Shown one piece after another: positions 1 to 6,297 of a DNA stretch of 8,430 nt. Positions within the stretch are counted from its first letter, which is position 1; the number at the start of each line of letters is the position of its first letter. Under the pieces are notes generated by a model that saw only the letters and a program-made list of their open reading frames with translations, was not told the origin of the DNA and searched no databases. The stretch comes from Deltaproteobacteria bacterium (GTDB taxonomy: Bacteria > Desulfobacterota > Desulfobacteria > Desulfobacterales > ETH-SRB1). Position numbers and translations under genes: made by a program. The DNA is taken from NCBI GenBank assembly GCA_019314185.1, contig JAFCZU010000120.1, forward strand, positions 1 to 8,430, read 5' to 3'.

Positions 1-16
1 GAGAAACGGGCAACTT

Positions 17-2662
17 ATGAAAATGACAAGCGATGAAATACGGAAGCAATTCCTCGAATACTTTAAAAAACATGACCACCGTATTGTAAGAAGTTCATCC
101 CTGGTCCCTTCCGACGATCCTACATTGCTGTTTACCAATGCAGGCATGGTGCAGTTTAAACGCACCTTTCTCGGCGAAGAAAAAAGAAGTTATGCAAAAG
201 CTGCTACATCACAAAAATGCGTGCGCGCGGGCGGAAAACATAACGATCTTGAAAATGTTGGATATACCGCTCGGCACCATACCTTTTTCGAGATGTTGGG
301 CAACTTTTCTTTTGGAGACTACTTTAAGGAAAAAGCAATTGAATTTGCATGGGATCTGCTTGTAAACGGATATAACCTGCCGGTAGAAGATCTGTGGGTT
401 TCCGTCTATCTTGATGATGATGAGGCATACGATATATGGCACAATAAAATTGGCGTGTCTGAAGAACGACTCGTAAGATTAGGGGAAAAAGACAACTTCT
501 GGTCAATGGGGGATACAGGCCCATGCGGCCCATGCAGCGAAATACTCATAGATCGCGGCAAAGAATTCGGCTGCTACGATCCGGATTGCGGGATTGGATG
601 CGAATGTAACAGGTACCTTGAAATATGGAATCTGGTTTTCATGCAGTATAGCCGGGACGCTTCAGGGGAAATGACCCCTCTTCCAAGACCAAGCATCGAC
701 ACCGGCATGGGGCTCGAACGGATAGCTTCAGTTGTTCAGAATGTGCCCACAAACTTTGACACTGATCTTATCCTGCCCATTATAAAAAAAATCGAAACCC
801 TTTCTGAAAAGAGGCTCGGAGAATCATCTCAAACCGATATTGCCATGAAAGTAATTGCCGATCACAGCAGGGCCTCGGCTTTTCTTATAGGTGACGGGAT
901 ACTTCCCTCAAATGAAGGAAGGGGATATGTGCTGCGCCGCATCATGCGCAGAGCCATACGCTATGGACGCAATATCGGGCTTGACAGACTGTTTCTTCAT
1001 GAAACAGCAAAAAAGGTATTTGATATAATGAAACCGGCCTACCCTGAGCTTTCAGACGCCGCCGATTTTATTACAAATGTAATAAAAAATGAAGAGGTCA
1101 GATTCTCTGAAACTCTGGATAATGGCCTGAAACTCTTAAACGACAGTCTGTCAGATATACAGGCAAAAAACTTAAAGGAAGTGCCGGGTCATATGATATT
1201 TAAACTATATGATACCTACGGATTTCCGGTTGATATAATAAAAGATGTTGTCAGAGACAAGGGCATGACTCTTGACATAACAGGCTTTAATGATGCCATG
1301 GAAGGACAGCGAACAAAATCAAGATCTTTCACCACATTTTCCGGGCTCAGCGAAGCATATAAAAAGCTTTCCGCTAAAGGAATTAAATCCAGGTTTGTCG
1401 GTTATGACGGTTTATCATGCACCTCAAAAGTCCTGGTTATGGTTGAAAACGGAAATGAGGTTGTTGAAGCAGGGCCGGGAACCGATATTGAAATTGTAAC
1501 CGATATCACACCTTTTTATGCCGAGTCCGGTGGACAGACAGGAGATACTGGAAAAATAACCGGTCAAAATGACAGTCAGGACCTTGATGTGGCCATCACC
1601 AGCACAATTAAAGATCCAACAGGCATTATAATCCATAAAGGCAAAATCATTTCAGGACATATAAAAAAGGGAGAAGAAGTAACCCTGTTTGTTGATAAAA
1701 CCCGGCGCAATGCAACCGCCTGCAACCATACAACCACGCATATTCTCCATCATGCTCTGCGTAATGTCCTTGGCGCCCATGTAAAACAGGCGGGCTCACT
1801 TGTAGCGCCGGACAGATTCCGCTTTGATTTTACCCATTTTTCTCAAGTTGACAGAGACACCTTAAATAGAATTGAAATTCTTGTAAACAACCGAATACGC
1901 GAAAATGTTCTGGTTGAAACAAAAGAAATGGATGCTGAAGAAGCATTCAAATCAGGGGCTACAGCCCTTTTTGAAGAAAAGTATGGAGACAGGGTCAGGG
2001 TTGTTTCCCTTGCATCTTTTAGCAAAGAACTCTGCGGAGGAACTCATACAGATCGCACCGGCGACATCGGTCTTTTCAAGATAACCGGAGAAACCAGCGT
2101 GGCATCGGGAATAAGAAGAATCGAAGCTCTGACAGGTAAAGCAGCGCTTGAATATATTCAAAAAACTTCAAAAATAGTTCAGGAAACAGCCGCCCTGATT
2201 AAAGAAAAATCGGAAAATATTACAAAAAGGGTTACTAAAATATTAACCGGCTATAAGTCGATTGAAAAAGAAATGGAAAAGCTCAAAGCAAATCTTGCCG
2301 CGGCAAAGGCAGGCGGAACCGAAGAAGATATCCGCTCCATAAATGGCGTAAAGATCCTGGCAAAAAAAGTTGCGGTTGATAAACCAGCGGCTCTCAGAGA
2401 GCTGGCCGACAGGTTTAAAGAAAAGATAAAATCCGGCATTGTCGTGCTTGGAAGTGTATCAGGGTCAAAAGTACTGCTTATCGTGATTGTGACAAAGGAT
2501 TTAACAAAACGTTTCAATGCGGGAAACATTGTAAAACAGGTTGCCGCCATAGTCGGCGGGGGTGGAGGCGGAAGGCCCGATATGGCGCAAGCCGGCGGCA
2601 CCAAGCCCGAAAAACTTGACCAGGCCATTGAAAAGGCATACGAAATCGTAGAGAAAATGTAG
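17..2662 (+). CDS. alaS: Alanine--tRNA ligase (AlaRS), full length
   Basis: Cytoplasmic class II synthetase that charges tRNA-Ala with alanine and hydrolyses mischarged Ser/Gly-tRNA-Ala. Its 881 residues are close to the usual bacterial length of about 875. Visible motifs, in order: the class II core with HHTFFEMLGNFSFGDYFK (residues 87-104), GDTGPCGPCSE (165-175), the motif 3-like DTGMGLERIASV (228-239) and GRGYVLRRIMRRA (301-313). The editing domain has HTTTH (H571, H575) and CGGTH (C673, H677), the metal-binding set of AlaRS. A glycine-rich GGGGGGRPDMAQAGG in the C-Ala domain (847-861) follows a helical linker. Four extra cysteines (C186, C191, C195, C197) lie just before RYLEIWN. Two ATGs compete, at 17 and 23. 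Both fit the family N-terminus, neither has a strong Shine-Dalgarno, and the frame is open to the window edge, so the exact start is uncertain. The gene converges on the decarboxylase gene downstream. Confidence 0.98.
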   Translation: MKMTSDEIRKQFLEYFKKHDHRIVRSSSLVPSDDPTLLFTNAGMVQFKRTFLGEEKRSYAKAATSQKCVRAGGKHNDLENVGYTARHHTFFEMLGNFSFGDYFKEKAIEFAWDLLVNGYNLPVEDLWVSVYLDDDEAYDIWHNKIGVSEERLVRLGEKDNFWSMGDTGPCGPCSEILIDRGKEFGCYDPDCGIGCECNRYLEIWNLVFMQYSRDASGEMTPLPRPSIDTGMGLERIASVVQNVPTNFDTDLILPIIKKIETLSEKRLGESSQTDIAMKVIADHSRASAFLIGDGILPSNEGRGYVLRRIMRRAIRYGRNIGLDRLFLHETAKKVFDIMKPAYPELSDAADFITNVIKNEEVRFSETLDNGLKLLNDSLSDIQAKNLKEVPGHMIFKLYDTYGFPVDIIKDVVRDKGMTLDITGFNDAMEGQRTKSRSFTTFSGLSEAYKKLSAKGIKSRFVGYDGLSCTSKVLVMVENGNEVVEAGPGTDIEIVTDITPFYAESGGQTGDTGKITGQNDSQDLDVAITSTIKDPTGIIIHKGKIISGHIKKGEEVTLFVDKTRRNATACNHTTTHILHHALRNVLGAHVKQAGSLVAPDRFRFDFTHFSQVDRDTLNRIEILVNNRIRENVLVETKEMDAEEAFKSGATALFEEKYGDRVRVVSLASFSKELCGGTHTDRTGDIGLFKITGETSVASGIRRIEALTGKAALEYIQKTSKIVQETAALIKEKSENITKRVTKILTGYKSIEKEMEKLKANLAAAKAGGTEEDIRSINGVKILAKKVAVDKPAALRELADRFKEKIKSGIVVLGSVSGSKVLLIVIVTKDLTKRFNAGNIVKQVAAIVGGGGGGRPDMAQAGGTKPEKLDQAIEKAYEIVEKM

Positions 2663-2677
2663 AAGCCGGAAATTTAC

Positions 2678-2700
2678 AAACTCAAAAAAGTGGGTTTTAT
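2678..2700 (+). terminator. Weak candidate terminator after alaS
   Basis: AAACTC (2678-2683) can pair with GGGTTT (2692-2697) with one G-U pair, over an A-rich 8-nt loop. A short T/A stretch follows, about 15 nt after the alaS stop. The stem is short and the T-tract poor, so this is only a candidate. Confidence 0.25.
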
Positions 2701-2774
2701 AATTTAAATTACTTCGCGAACAGACAATTAAATTTGAAAAGGTCTGAAACTTACGCAATAAGTGCCCTAAAGAA

Positions 2775-2810
2775 AAAAACAGCATACAAAAACATAACAA
2801 AACTGCTTTT
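2775..2810 (-). terminator. Candidate terminator for the oadB-type gene (minus strand)
   Basis: Read on the minus strand, AAAAGCAG (2810-2803) can pair with CTGTTTTT (2782-2775), with one G-U pair and a 20-nt loop. Seven consecutive Ts end the structure. It lies 55-90 nt downstream of the decarboxylase beta stop codon in the 202-bp convergent gap. The long loop lowers confidence. The rest of the gap is AT-rich, with a 7-bp inverted repeat AACTTAC (2748-2754) / GTAAGTT (2811-2817) and no credible gene. Confidence 0.3.
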
Positions 2811-2864
2811 GTAAGTTGAAATTAATAAATAATACCAAAGATCTCTTTTCTGTGGCGAACTATA

Positions 2865-3995
2865 TTAGCCGCCTAAAAAGCTCCATAAAACTCCCGCTCC
2901 GATTGCAGAACCAATAACACCTGATATGTTCGGCGCCATTGCATGCATGAGAAGAAAATTTGTCGGATCTTCAGCCTGCCCTACTATTTGAACAACCCGG
3001 GCGGAATCTGGAACAGCAGATACGCCGGCAGCGCCAAGAAGAGGATTTATCTTGGTGCGCAGGAAAAGATTCATGAATTTTGCAAACAAAAGACCGGACA
3101 TAGTTGCTATTGCAAATGACAGGGCGCCAAGGAAGAATATGCCAACCGACTGAGGTGTAAGAAAAACATCGGCCTGTGCACTGGCGCCAACGGTTAAACC
3201 CAGCAATATCGTTACTGTATCAATAATTGAAGTTCGGGCTGCCTGGGCCAGACGTTCTGCAACTACACATTCCCTTAAAAGATTGCCAAAGAAAAGCATG
3301 CCAAGAAGGGGCAGAGCGGCTGGCGCAATAAAGCAGCAGAGCAAAATGCCGATTACCGGGAAAATGAGCTTTTCTTTTTTTGAAACAACACGGGGTTCTT
3401 CCATGGTTATAAGACGTTCTTTACGGGTTGTAAGCAGTTTCATGATCGGAGGTTGAATTACAGGTACCAAAGCCATGTATGAATATGCCGCTACTGCAAT
3501 TGGCCCGATCAGGTGTGGAGCAAGTTTGCCTGACAGGAAAATTGCCGTGGGTCCATCAGCTCCTCCGATAATGCCTATAGATGCCGCTTCTTTTGGATCA
3601 AATCCAAGAGCAAGCGCTCCTAAAAAGGTAATAAATATTCCCATCTGGGCCGCAGCCCCCAGCAGCATTAATACCGGACGCGCCAGCATTGTTGAAAAAT
3701 CGGTATGAGCGCCGATCCCAAGAAAGATAAGGCATGGATAAATACCGGAAGTTACGCCAAAATACAGATAATGCAAAACACTGTTGCTTTCGTAAAGTCC
3801 AAGGCCAAGGCCTTTGAAAACAGGAATATTTCCGATTAGAATGCCAAAACCGATGGGGATAAGAAGGAGCGGTTCGTAATGTTTTGCTATTCCGAGATAA
3901 ATAAAGATTATTCCCACCGTAATCATAATGATATAGCGATAGTTAACCATAGCAAAACCGGTATTAGAGATAAATTCCATTAACAGATTTTCCAT
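2865..3995 (-). CDS. Sodium-translocating decarboxylase, membrane beta subunit (OadB/GcdB/MmdB family)
   Basis: Polytopic inner-membrane protein of the family that decarboxylates carboxybiotin and couples this to Na+ export in oxaloacetate, methylmalonyl-CoA or glutaconyl-CoA decarboxylases. Its 376 residues match the shorter GcdB/MmdB lengths better than the longer Klebsiella OadB. The signature GIIGGADGPTAIF (141-153) holds the aspartate (D147) equivalent to the essential sodium-site aspartate of OadB. A tyrosine 26 residues later (Y173) keeps the spacing of the functional Tyr in the Klebsiella enzyme. The C-terminal signature AMAPNISGVIGSA (352-364) is also present, with many hydrophobic segments between. 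The substrate cannot be decided because no carboxyltransferase gene is in the window. The ATG is preceded by GGAG at 4012-4009, a long 13-nt spacing, but no better start is seen. It lies downstream of the OadG-like gene across a 262-bp structured spacer, so it may have its own promoter. Confidence 0.93.
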   Translation of the reverse strand: MENLLMEFISNTGFAMVNYRYIIMITVGIIFIYLGIAKHYEPLLLIPIGFGILIGNIPVFKGLGLGLYESNSVLHYLYFGVTSGIYPCLIFLGIGAHTDFSTMLARPVLMLLGAAAQMGIFITFLGALALGFDPKEAASIGIIGGADGPTAIFLSGKLAPHLIGPIAVAAYSYMALVPVIQPPIMKLLTTRKERLITMEEPRVVSKKEKLIFPVIGILLCCFIAPAALPLLGMLFFGNLLRECVVAERLAQAARTSIIDTVTILLGLTVGASAQADVFLTPQSVGIFFLGALSFAIATMSGLLFAKFMNLFLRTKINPLLGAAGVSAVPDSARVVQIVGQAEDPTNFLLMHAMAPNISGVIGSAIGAGVLWSFLGG

Positions 3996-4026
3996 TTATT
4001 AAATCCGACTCCTTATTTACACCTAA

Positions 4027-4054
4027 GATAAGCGATCAGCTCTTAGCAATTAGT
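4027..4054. repeat. Degenerate heptamer array A (7-bp period)
   Basis: On the + strand four consecutive 7-mers can be read: GATAAGC, GATCAGC, TCTTAGC, AATTAGT. They share an AGC/AGT ending at a strict 7-base period. The array sits between the oadB-type start codon and a short GC-rich block (about 4059-4085) that contrasts with its AT-rich surroundings. A matching array lies at 4172-4199 in the same orientation. Confidence 0.5.
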
Positions 4055-4095
4055 TCTTCCGCCGTGCTCGCGCCCGTCGCGGCAGGTATTATTTC

Positions 4096-4125
4096 GGGTG
4101 GTTGTCAGAGATTCGATTTCCACCC
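4096..4125. other. Small inverted repeat in the oadG-oadB spacer
   Basis: GGGTGG (4096-4101) and CCACCC (4120-4125) form a perfect 6-bp stem around an 18-nt loop. It lies between the GC-rich block and the AT-rich dyad at 4136-4155. No role can be assigned. It could be part of a multi-copy intergenic element bounded by the two heptamer arrays. Confidence 0.35.
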
Positions 4126-4135
4126 ACTTTGTAAA

Positions 4136-4155
4136 ATGTTATTATTTAATAACAT
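4136..4155. promoter_or_regulatory. AT-rich perfect dyad upstream of the oadB-type gene
   Basis: ATGTTATTA (4136-4144) and TAATAACAT (4147-4155) are perfect reverse complements around a 2-nt centre, a 20-bp dyad. It lies about 140 bp upstream of the beta-subunit start. Geometry fits an operator for a dimeric regulator, but an RNA hairpin is equally possible. It does not match a regulator consensus I can name. Confidence 0.4.
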
Positions 4156-4171
4156 CTTGATATAGTGTGAC

Positions 4172-4199
4172 TAATAGCTAAAAGCTAATCGTTATTAGC
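4172..4199. repeat. Degenerate heptamer array B (7-bp period)
   Basis: On the + strand four 7-mers follow each other: TAATAGC, TAAAAGC, TAATCGT, TATTAGC. They have the same length, phase pattern and AGC ending as array A at 4027-4054. The array overlaps the hairpin at 4180-4206, so the stem may have arisen from repeat units that pair with each other. Confidence 0.5.
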
Positions 4200-4206
4200 T
4201 TTTTTT
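4180..4206. terminator. 10-bp hairpin with T-tract, terminator-like
   Basis: AAAAGCTAAT (4180-4189) pairs perfectly with ATTAGCTTTT (4194-4203) around the loop CGTT. On the + strand the T run continues to 4206. On the minus strand, where the flanking genes are encoded, the stem ends in TTTT. It is 52-78 nt downstream of the OadG-like stop codon, so it may end or attenuate that transcript before the beta-subunit gene. The longer T run is on the strand with no gene to terminate, and the stem is AT-rich. Confidence 0.45.
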
Positions 4207-4236
4207 AAGTTCAGTACAATCTCGCTTTCTGCCGGC

Positions 4237-4255
4237 GAACCTCTGAACCGTGAAC
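4237..4255. repeat. Short GAAC direct repeats beside the OadG-like stop
   Basis: GAACCTCT, GAACCGT and the start of a third unit GAACAGT (GAAC at 4237, 4245 and 4252) form a degenerate direct repeat with 8- and 7-base steps. It abuts the stop codon of the OadG-like gene at 4258. It resembles the heptamer arrays in the same spacer in period but not in sequence. Confidence 0.4.
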
Positions 4256-4257
4256 AG

Positions 4258-4689
4258 TTACATGATTTTTTTACTATTTTGCTTCCAGAGAAAATAACCT
4301 TTTCCATCAGGAACTATAAACCCACTGCCGATCAAATCATTAATGGTAGAATATGGATGAGATATCCCGTATTTTTCAAAAAGATTAATAAGTCTTGGGA
4401 GGGAAAACGGTTCTCCTATTTTTTCTACTAAAATCCTGCATTGACTGATAGCTCCGCTAACCTTTTGAGATGCCGGCAACTCATAACTATTTGATTCCAA
4501 TTTGTTTTTTTTGCGAAACAGATTTTTTGCCAGCTTAATATAAGTATTCTTTTTATCATAGATTCGAAGGATTTTATGAATTTGAGCAACTATAATAGAA
4601 AGAAGCACAAGGCCTGTAAAGACTATTGAGATTCCCAATCCAGCCATGCACCAGCCGTTATGCGCTGATATTGCATCTAAACCGTACAA
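4258..4689 (-). CDS. OadG-like decarboxylase gamma subunit with a winged-helix-like C-terminal tail
   Basis: A 143-residue protein with one strong membrane segment near the N-terminus (about 12-37, GWCMAGLGISIVFTGLVLLS...), the arrangement of OadG-type subunits that anchor sodium-pumping decarboxylase complexes. A basic linker follows (about 42-64). The soluble tail (about 81-136) reads as helices plus a turn and strand: FSLPRLINLFEKYGI, then YSTINDLIGSGFIV, then DGKGYFLW. I read this as a winged-helix-like fold, but that is inference. The classical Pro-rich or His-rich OadG tail is absent. The start is TTG directly after the upstream TAA, supported by a perfect AGGAGG 7 nt upstream. The next internal ATG (residue 15) would cut into the membrane segment. 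Its position between a cNMP-fold gene and a beta-subunit gene supports the OadG call. Alternative: an unrelated small membrane-anchored regulator. Confidence 0.68.
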   Translation of the reverse strand: MYGLDAISAHNGWCMAGLGISIVFTGLVLLSIIVAQIHKILRIYDKKNTYIKLAKNLFRKKNKLESNSYELPASQKVSGAISQCRILVEKIGEPFSLPRLINLFEKYGISHPYSTINDLIGSGFIVPDGKGYFLWKQNSKKIM

Positions 4690-5115
4690 TTAAACACCTC
4701 CTGTTAAAAAAGGAGCTCTTTCTGTAACAATCCTGTTGATCTTTTTCATTATTTTATCACTTAAAGCGGAATTGCTCTGAATAAGACTTAAAAAATCCTG
4801 GCCTGGCATTGATAAAACTTCACCATTGGTAAGAGCTGTTGCGGTTCCTGCATAATTAAAGGGTGCAACAACAGCGGAGCATCCCATAATGTCACCCTTA
4901 TTGTGCAGAGTAATTGCACTTCCCCCTTTAAAGCTGATCATAAAATTGCCGGATAACACTATAAAACATGTATGAGCAAAATCGCCTCTGCGGGCAATCA
5001 CTTCTCCTTCTGTTACCCTCGTTTTATGCATTAAAGAGGCAATCAGTTCCATCTCTGCATATTTTAAATCTGCAAAAACATCTAAGGATTCAATTAAATT
5101 TATATTTACAGTCAT
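4690..5115 (-). CDS. Stand-alone cyclic-nucleotide-binding-fold protein (Crp/cNMP-type beta-barrel)
   Basis: 141 residues, essentially one cNMP-binding domain and no DNA-binding helix-turn-helix. The N-terminus LIESLDVFADLKYAEMELIA (7-26) is the usual lead-in helix. EGEVIARRGDFAHTCFIVLS (36-55) is the typical beta-roll with its conserved Gly-Asp turn, and a GDIMGCS turn follows (74-80). In the phosphate-binding cassette the usual Glu of G-E is Cys79 and the usual Arg region reads YAGTATAL (88-95), so the residues that hold cyclic phosphate and ribose are not evident. It may sense another ligand or act as a structural partner. It lies immediately upstream of, and is probably translationally coupled to, the OadG-like gene, suggesting a role with the decarboxylase. 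No Shine-Dalgarno is seen before its ATG, in contrast to the next gene. Confidence 0.85.
   Translation of the reverse strand: MTVNINLIESLDVFADLKYAEMELIASLMHKTRVTEGEVIARRGDFAHTCFIVLSGNFMISFKGGSAITLHNKGDIMGCSAVVAPFNYAGTATALTNGEVLSMPGQDFLSLIQSNSALSDKIMKKINRIVTERAPFLTGGV
4697..4702 (-). promoter_or_regulatory. Strong Shine-Dalgarno that fixes a TTG start
   Basis: On the minus strand AGGAGG lies 7 nt before the TTG of the OadG-like gene. It is inside the last codons of the upstream cNMP-fold gene, whose TAA immediately precedes the TTG. This arrangement implies translational coupling of the two genes. Confidence 0.8.
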
Positions 5116-5126
5116 TAATATTTTCT

Positions 5127-5145
5127 AATAAACTATAAGTTTATT
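5127..5145. promoter_or_regulatory. Inverted repeat just upstream of the cNMP-fold gene
   Basis: AATAAACT (5127-5134) and AGTTTATT (5138-5145) are perfect reverse complements around ATA. The dyad ends 12 bp before the ATG, where a Shine-Dalgarno would be expected but is not seen. It could be an operator or a 5'-leader hairpin. On the minus strand no T-tract follows, which argues against a terminator for the upstream nuclease-like gene. Confidence 0.4.
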
Positions 5146-5180
5146 CCTTTGGTTAATTTGCGAAACAATATACTGTGTTT

Positions 5181-6269
5181 CTAATAAAAGTCAAATTTGC
5201 TCTTTTTCTTTATTACAGGCGTTGGATCTTTACGAAAAGGTTCTGTGGAAAAAATCGCAAAAATTGGAAGATGATCAGAATATCCGGCGCCTGTATGCCT
5301 GCCTTTTCCTTTTTTGGTTCTTTGCCAGCGATAAATTGCATTTCTGTTGAACAGATAGTCAGGATCAAATTTATCAAAAGAATTGTCTATATATGAAATC
5401 CCTTTGTCGTTGTAAAGTCCTTTGGATAGGATAATATTATCAGGGCTGCTTTTATTGCCAAAAAAATTATACGACCAGCGCCTCTTCATATTTACTTCAA
5501 GCCACAAATTATACAGATATTCATTGTCAGGCTGTATCGTCAGTATTTTTTCATTTACTATTTTAGAACTTGTTATAGTTCTCAAGATATGGTTGATTCC
5601 TGTAATATCGTTAGTATTGTTTAATTTCTTGTTATTCACAAAGGTTTTGTATTCATTATAGTTTGAATTAAAATCACCGATTAAAACAAAGTCTTCGTCA
5701 TTTTTTAGTTTATCGATTGCTTTTTTAAGAGCTTTTGCATAATCTATTCTATAGCTTTCAGGACCTTTTTTTGATTTCCAGTGATTAATAAACAGGACAA
5801 GGCGGTTACCTTCAATATCGAGGGTTACTTTAAGAATGTTTCTATTTAATTTATTTTTTATCTTAATTTCTTCTTTTTTTATAATCGGGTATTTTGACAG
5901 AACAGCGCATTTAATTGTTACAGTTTTTGAATCGTCCGCAATTTCAAAATAAGGATAATTTACATTAAAGGTTTTTAGCCTGTTTGTTAGACAAACAAGA
6001 GATTTCTTAGACTCTACCTCCTGTAAAGATATAATATCAGCTTTAAGATCTTTTATCACCATGGCAATATTAGTAATTTTAATATCAACCATATCTCTTG
6101 TCCAGCCAAAATGTGTGTTTGGAATATATTCAGGGTATTCTGTCCCGTCATGTGTAAGATCGAAGAGATTCTGCACATTATAAGTTGCAATTTTAAAGGT
6201 TTTAGCTTCACTTACAGTAAGACAACAGAGCATAAACAGTAAAATCGTTATGATTGTCGTTTTAATCAT
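5181..6269 (-). CDS. Exported endonuclease/exonuclease/phosphatase (EEP)-family protein
   Basis: A 362-residue metal-dependent phosphodiesterase-fold protein, the superfamily of DNase I, exonuclease III and phosphoinositide or sphingomyelin phosphodiesterases. Landmarks in order: KIATYNVQNLFD with N31, SLQEVE with E84 (metal ligand), FINHWKSK with H163, LIGDFNSN with D199 and N201, and YSDHLPIF with the D332-H333 catalytic pair. All core catalytic positions are present, so the enzyme looks active. The N-terminus (MIKTTIITILLFMLCCLTVSEA) is a signal peptide. Cleavage after SEA by signal peptidase I seems likely, and the CC could instead be a poor lipobox. An AAGGATAAGG stretch precedes the ATG. 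The gene is markedly more AT-rich than alaS and serA and ends in a basic tail (KKKSK). Substrate is unknown: nucleic acid scavenging or a phosphodiester hydrolase are both possible. It is separated from the cNMP-fold gene by 65 bp. Confidence 0.9.
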   Translation of the reverse strand: MIKTTIITILLFMLCCLTVSEAKTFKIATYNVQNLFDLTHDGTEYPEYIPNTHFGWTRDMVDIKITNIAMVIKDLKADIISLQEVESKKSLVCLTNRLKTFNVNYPYFEIADDSKTVTIKCAVLSKYPIIKKEEIKIKNKLNRNILKVTLDIEGNRLVLFINHWKSKKGPESYRIDYAKALKKAIDKLKNDEDFVLIGDFNSNYNEYKTFVNNKKLNNTNDITGINHILRTITSSKIVNEKILTIQPDNEYLYNLWLEVNMKRRWSYNFFGNKSSPDNIILSKGLYNDKGISYIDNSFDKFDPDYLFNRNAIYRWQRTKKGKGRHTGAGYSDHLPIFAIFSTEPFRKDPTPVIKKKSKFDFY

Positions 6270-6297
6270 CAGACCTTATCCTTATACCTGAATTGAG

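Noticed and set aside
2251..2628. 125-codon minus-strand open frame inside alaS
   Set aside because: It is the complement of a well-conserved AlaRS region, has a composition-driven Ser/Pro/Phe-rich translation and no family resemblance.
4096..4130. tRNA-like T-arm look on the minus strand (GGTGGAAATCGAATCTC)
   Set aside because: No acceptor, D or anticodon stems can be built around it. Only a 6-bp stem remains.
5422..5661. 79-codon plus-strand open frame opposite the EEP-family gene
   Set aside because: Hydrophobic translation is explained by the antisense of a Lys/Asn/Ile-rich gene.
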